This document shows positions 59,821-64,000 of a stretch of DNA of 64,000 nucleotides, piece by piece. The stretch's first letter is position 1. Every line of letters begins with the position of its first letter. This DNA is from Datisca glomerata. Lineage: Eukaryota > Streptophyta > Magnoliopsida > Cucurbitales > Datiscaceae. The stretch lies in NCBI GenBank assembly GCA_003255025.1, contig QANY01007217.1, positions 382,033-446,032 of the forward strand, written 5' to 3'. The position numbers and the translations under genes were made by a program. The notes below the pieces were generated by a model. It saw only the letters and a program-made list of their open reading frames with translations, was not told where the DNA came from and did not search any database.

Positions 59821-61300
59821 ATTTTCTAAAATGTAGAATTTTTTTGGACCGCATCGAAAGTTTGGTCTTTTTTAAATTAAAAACCGAACCGACCATAATT
59901 AGCTAAAAATTTGACTAAATCAATCATTTTTGGTTCGATCCAACTTAGTTTGATCATTTTGGTCAGCTTTTTACACACCCTAAATTCAATGCTGCTATAT
60001 GAAAATTCAACGTTGCGTAGTTTGATTGCTTGCGTGAGAGAATACAAGTAGCTCAAATAACAAGTCACAACAGTGGGGTGGTTGTCTTTCCAAAGTGCCT
60101 TCAAATTTTAAGTAAGTATTTATGTGAAATATAGTATAGTAGACCTAAGGGGCCGTTTGTTTTCGGCTTTTTGCGTGGTAAAATTTATGATAAATTTATT
60201 TTCCAGCACTTTTCCATATTTGTTATAAGTATTCTCATTTTTCATGGTAAAGTTATTTAGCTTAATAAAATAATAATCATACATTACCTTCCTATCACTT
60301 TCTCACAAAAATTCACTTTATCAAATAATTTTTCCATCTTACAACACATCTACACATTTTTTAAAATAACATTTACTTTCTTAAATCTTCATAAAAATAT
60401 CATTACTTGTTTCAATTCATTCCAACTTGATTTTGATATTTTATTTTCTTCAAGACCTAAGCCTCACAAAAATATCGTAAAATATCTCGATACTGGTGGA
60501 ACCGAAACGGTCCTGATATCGAATTTTAAAATTTTTTTAGTCCCTTCTGACTCGTCCGTCAATTCGTCTTGGGGTCATCTCGTGAGATTAAGATATGCAC
60601 ATTAATTAGAATGAATGCAATAAAATATTAAGTTCGAATTAATGATAGATAAACTCTTCATATGTACAAAATATAAAATCTAAATGTAGAATACATGTTA
60701 ATAATATCAAATATTTTTTTGAAATTAAAATTAGTTTCTTCCCTAAAATAAATATTATTAATAAACTATCATATTTAAAAAATACTCAATTTATAATAGA
60801 GAATATAATTGGATTGTTTATCACGTCTCATTTTTTGTGTGGAGGACTGGACCCGTGAGACGAAACCATGATTGGGGAGGTCTGTATTTAACTAAAATAT
60901 AAAAAAAATTTACATCATTATTCTGTTTTGTTTATATGACAGAACTAAAATATTTTGTCCGTTCCTGCTAGAGCGGAAGGATATTAATAACCATGGTATA
61001 CATATCTACTGAAGAAAAGTACATGTAATGAGAAAACTGTTATGTATAATTAAATATTTAAATGTGTTAATATAAATGACGGTTATTTATATCAGATTTA
61101 TTTTAATATATAAAAGAGGAAAATTGTATGATAATTAATTTACGGTATTGTTATGATTATTCTATAATGCAAGCGTACACTATCGTCGTCAAGTAATAAA
61201 TTTTTACAAAAATATAGAATGGTCCACATGATTGATTGATATTAATAGTTGATATTAACTAAACCTTAATTCTACTTGAGAATGATGAAAAGTTGAGATT
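59370..61300. other. A+T-rich intergenic DNA
   Basis: No gene supported. A (TA)n run lies at about 59,785-59,817. GGGGCCGTTTGTTTTCGG at about 60,150 resembles termini of some plant DNA transposons, but no matching second end was found. Confidence 0.5.
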
Positions 61301-62916
61301 TTTAATTAAACTAAAATTCTAATTAAACTAAAACGATAAAGATTTGACAAAAATAAAATTTGAATAGTTAAAAGCTCTAGGGTTTTTGATTTCACCAAAT
61401 CAAACAAGCACTAAATTCCAATTCTCAATCAATTAACGTTTATTCAGAACATTGATAGCAAATTTCTCTAATATAATTATCAATTTTTTTCAATCATCGA
61501 TAATAATGAATCAAAAATATGAATCATACATCTCTGTCAAGATTCAATATAATGAAACTCATTAAACACAAGAAATTATAGTTGCTACACTAGATTCATA
61601 ATTATCACTAACTTATGAAAATCTAATGGTGTTATAAACACAGAGCAAAAATCATCGCTTCTCAGTCTTAGAATTAAATCTAAAATCATGTAATAGTTGA
61701 CCAGACAATCACAAGCATTAAGAATGGATTATAACACTCAATAATACTGAATAAACATCGATTGGATTAAAAATCAAAATTTATGAATAATAATGTTTTG
61801 GCTATATCGTAGTTCTAGATAAAAAATTAGAACATATTAGAATAGAAAAAAATCCTAATAATTTTCACGAACATTGAGGAAAAGAGAAGAAAAAATTAGA
61901 TATGCGGATGAATTGAAGTTGAGATCTGTCTCCCGATTGGATCCATCTTCGTGTCCTCTCCAAAAAGCTTTCTCCTATGCCTCCCACGTCCTATAAGTTG
62001 TAAAATATTCTCTTTATACATTAGGGTTCGATAAGGATACAATAGGAGAGAAAAATGTGAAAAATCTTATCGCGACGGGACGTCGCGACGCTGGTCCTTC
62101 TGCCTAGGTCCATCCTTTTCTCATTTTCTTTGCATTTTTGCCTTTGAAGTCTTTCAAAATCAACCCAAATGCAATTGAATATCAAACTTATAAGATGGAA
62201 ACAAAAATATACACAAATCAATCAATACATCTAAAAGAACTAACAAAAATAAGGTTAAGATTATCTAAAATATGAGTGTAAAATACACTCATTAAATACC
62301 CCAAAACTTAACTTTTTGGTAGTCCTCGTGCAAAACAAAACAAAACGAACAAAAATCAAACAAGAAAAACAATAAACAATAGTTCTGAAAAGTTAAAGAA
62401 AGAGTGACGTAGTGTTTTTAACTAACTAAACTTGTCTCAGAGATTCTAAAATAGCGATAACCCAAGAAAAACTTCTAAATTATGATCACGTAAAGTTTTA
62501 ACACAATTACCAACTCACATTACAACTTGAAAAGTCCCTAGTGTGTGTGTGTGTGTGTCACCTTAAGTCGTCCAATCTCTTAAACCTAGATGAGTTTATG
62601 CAATCAAGTCTTATAAAAATGGATCTAATAATCTATAAATAGATTAGAACTCCTTAACCAATTTTCATGCCACTCTCCACTAATGTAGGCAAACCCCATC
62701 ACTTAGGATCATTATGACTTTCATAGGCTTGTAATGTATGGCTAGGGTTTAGGGTAGGATAAATGATATTATTTTTGGCTCATTCTTTACCCATAGTCAC
62801 GCATGTATTCTAGGAATCAATGAACTTAGCTCAACTTATCTTGTAACACCCTCAAACTTGTCATTTCACCTCTTGTATAATCAATCATGCTCAACCATTT
62901 TTTTAATTTGATTTTC
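61301..62916. repeat. probable degraded non-autonomous retroelement sequence
   Basis: Gene-free sequence with wording common in plant LTR-element non-coding regions (GTGTAAAATACACTCATTAA followed by ACCCCAAAACTTAAC at about 62,275-62,310). It contains a (GT)n run at about 62,540-62,557. No LTR pair or coding domain is visible, so the assignment is weak. Confidence 0.35.
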
Positions 62917-63718
62917 TTAAGCTTTTCTTTTCCTTAATGAGATTTCAGCTAATAGCTCCTAAACCAGTTGGTCTTAGGGTATTAAGTTTTAAGACACCCA
63001 TTCGAGCATAGTCACTCAAGTCCAAGAGGCTATGAAATCAAATTTATTCACCATTTTTTATATCAAAACTCCTCTCATCCACCTAGCTTGTCATAGCTCC
63101 AAGTATTTTCCCAGAACCTTCAAATACTACGAGTAAAAAGGGATACTAGGAAAAACTTTTTATAAGATTGCGAAATTACCATGGGTGATAAAAAGTGGCT
63201 ATTTAGGCTCAACATGGATGGCTAGAAAAATAATGATGTACAAGTTGGCTTAAAAAGCTCAAACGGCCCAAAGATAGCCTAAATAATGTCCTAAGTGAAA
63301 TGTAGCCTAGAATTTCCTTAAGCTTCTATTTTCTTTAACGAGATTTCAACTAATAGCTCCTAAACCAGTTGGTCCTAGGGTATTAAGTTTTAAGACACCC
63401 CTTCGAGCATAGTCACTCAAGTCCAAGAGGCTACGAAATCAAATTTATTCACCATTTTTTATATCGAAACTCCTCTCATCCACCCAGCTTGTCATAGCTC
63501 CAAGTATTTTCCCAAAACATTCAAATACTATGAGTAAAAAGGGATACTAGAAATTTTTTTTATAAGATTGCAAAATTACCATGGGTGATAAAAAATGGCT
63601 ATTTTGGCTTAACAGGGATGACTAGAAAAATAATGATGTACAAGTTGGCTTAAAAAGCTCAAACGATCCAAAGATGGCCTAACTCATGTCCTAATTGAAG
63701 TGTAGCCTAGAATTTCAC
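62917..63718. repeat. 401-bp direct tandem duplication
   Basis: Two head-to-tail copies with a 401-bp period: for example TAATAGCTCCTAAACCAG at 62,950 and 63,351, and TGTAGCCTAGAATTTC at about 63,301 and 63,702. Copies differ by scattered substitutions. No coding potential. It may be part of a retroelement leader or the start of a satellite. Confidence 0.9.
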
Positions 63719-64000
63719 CTCGAATAACAATCAAATTGGTTCTAGAGTTCTTATGAGATCATAATGATTTCTTAAGTCACATAAACCTTCTCTAAGTAAA
63801 AAAAAGATAATCAAACACTCAAGGCTAGGTGCTCAATATGTCAGGATTCTTTAGTGTATTTCAAATCAATACTTAATTCAAAAACACACCGATACATAAA
63901 TTCAACATTTTTTTCCAAAGCTATCAATAATTCAAAACCAATCTTATCATAAGTATTAGTGTTGTCAACAATAGAACGCCAAAAAAATTAAATTAAACCC
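63719..64000. other. unassigned right edge
   Basis: No gene or recognised repeat end. Confidence 0.4.

Noticed and set aside
60145..60165. GGGGCCGTTTG word as a DNA-transposon end
   Set aside because: No inverted partner or target duplication could be found nearby.

Overview
This is a plant nuclear genomic window, almost certainly from a eudicot. It is A+T-rich, has intron-containing genes with plant-type splice sites, and carries Ty1/copia elements, an L1-type LINE and an endogenous caulimovirid. The species cannot be fixed from the sequence. The WRKY gene reads most like the WRKY70/54 branch of group III from dicots, but that is from memory of the family.

Layout. Positions 1-40,432 are a continuous block of decayed, nested retroelements with no host gene I can support. 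In order: copia A (minus strand, entering from off-window, with a long 5' LTR at 5137-7394); an L1-type LINE in three pieces (7929-9512, 18,669-18,755, 20,163-20,836), split by copia B (plus strand, 9513-18,668) and by a 1.4-kb LTR-like insert (18,756-20,162); a satellite-like patch (TA repeat, five 86-89-bp units with palindromes, long GAA-rich tract; 21,126-22,430); copia C (minus, about 23,100-28,083), itself interrupted by a fragment of a copia-B-like LTR; an endogenous pararetrovirus relic (about 28,772-34,440); and copia D (plus, 34,446-40,432). Every element carries stops, frameshifts or lost catalytic residues, so none looks autonomous.

Positions 43,574-59,153 are a gene island with five genes: a group III WRKY transcription factor (+), a DUF599 membrane protein (-), a GOST/lung-seven-transmembrane (GPR107/TMEM87-like) protein (+), a 64-residue His/Cys-rich microprotein (+), and a plastid FATTY ACID EXPORT 3-like protein (-). 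Exon-intron models were built by hand. All junctions are in frame and the four multi-exon coding models close to 357, 248, 519 and 334 residues. The genes do not form an obvious pathway; they are ordinary single plant genes, each with its own promoter.

Positions 59,370-64,000 are gene-free A+T-rich DNA ending in a 401-bp direct tandem duplication that looks transposon-derived.

I found no convincing new biological system. The observations most worth a second look are the two-step splitting of one LINE, the LTR fragment inside copia C, the palindrome-rich tandem array at 21.5 kb, the His/Cys-rich microprotein, and a predicted GC-AG intron in the FAX3-like gene. No tRNA, rRNA or CRISPR feature was seen.
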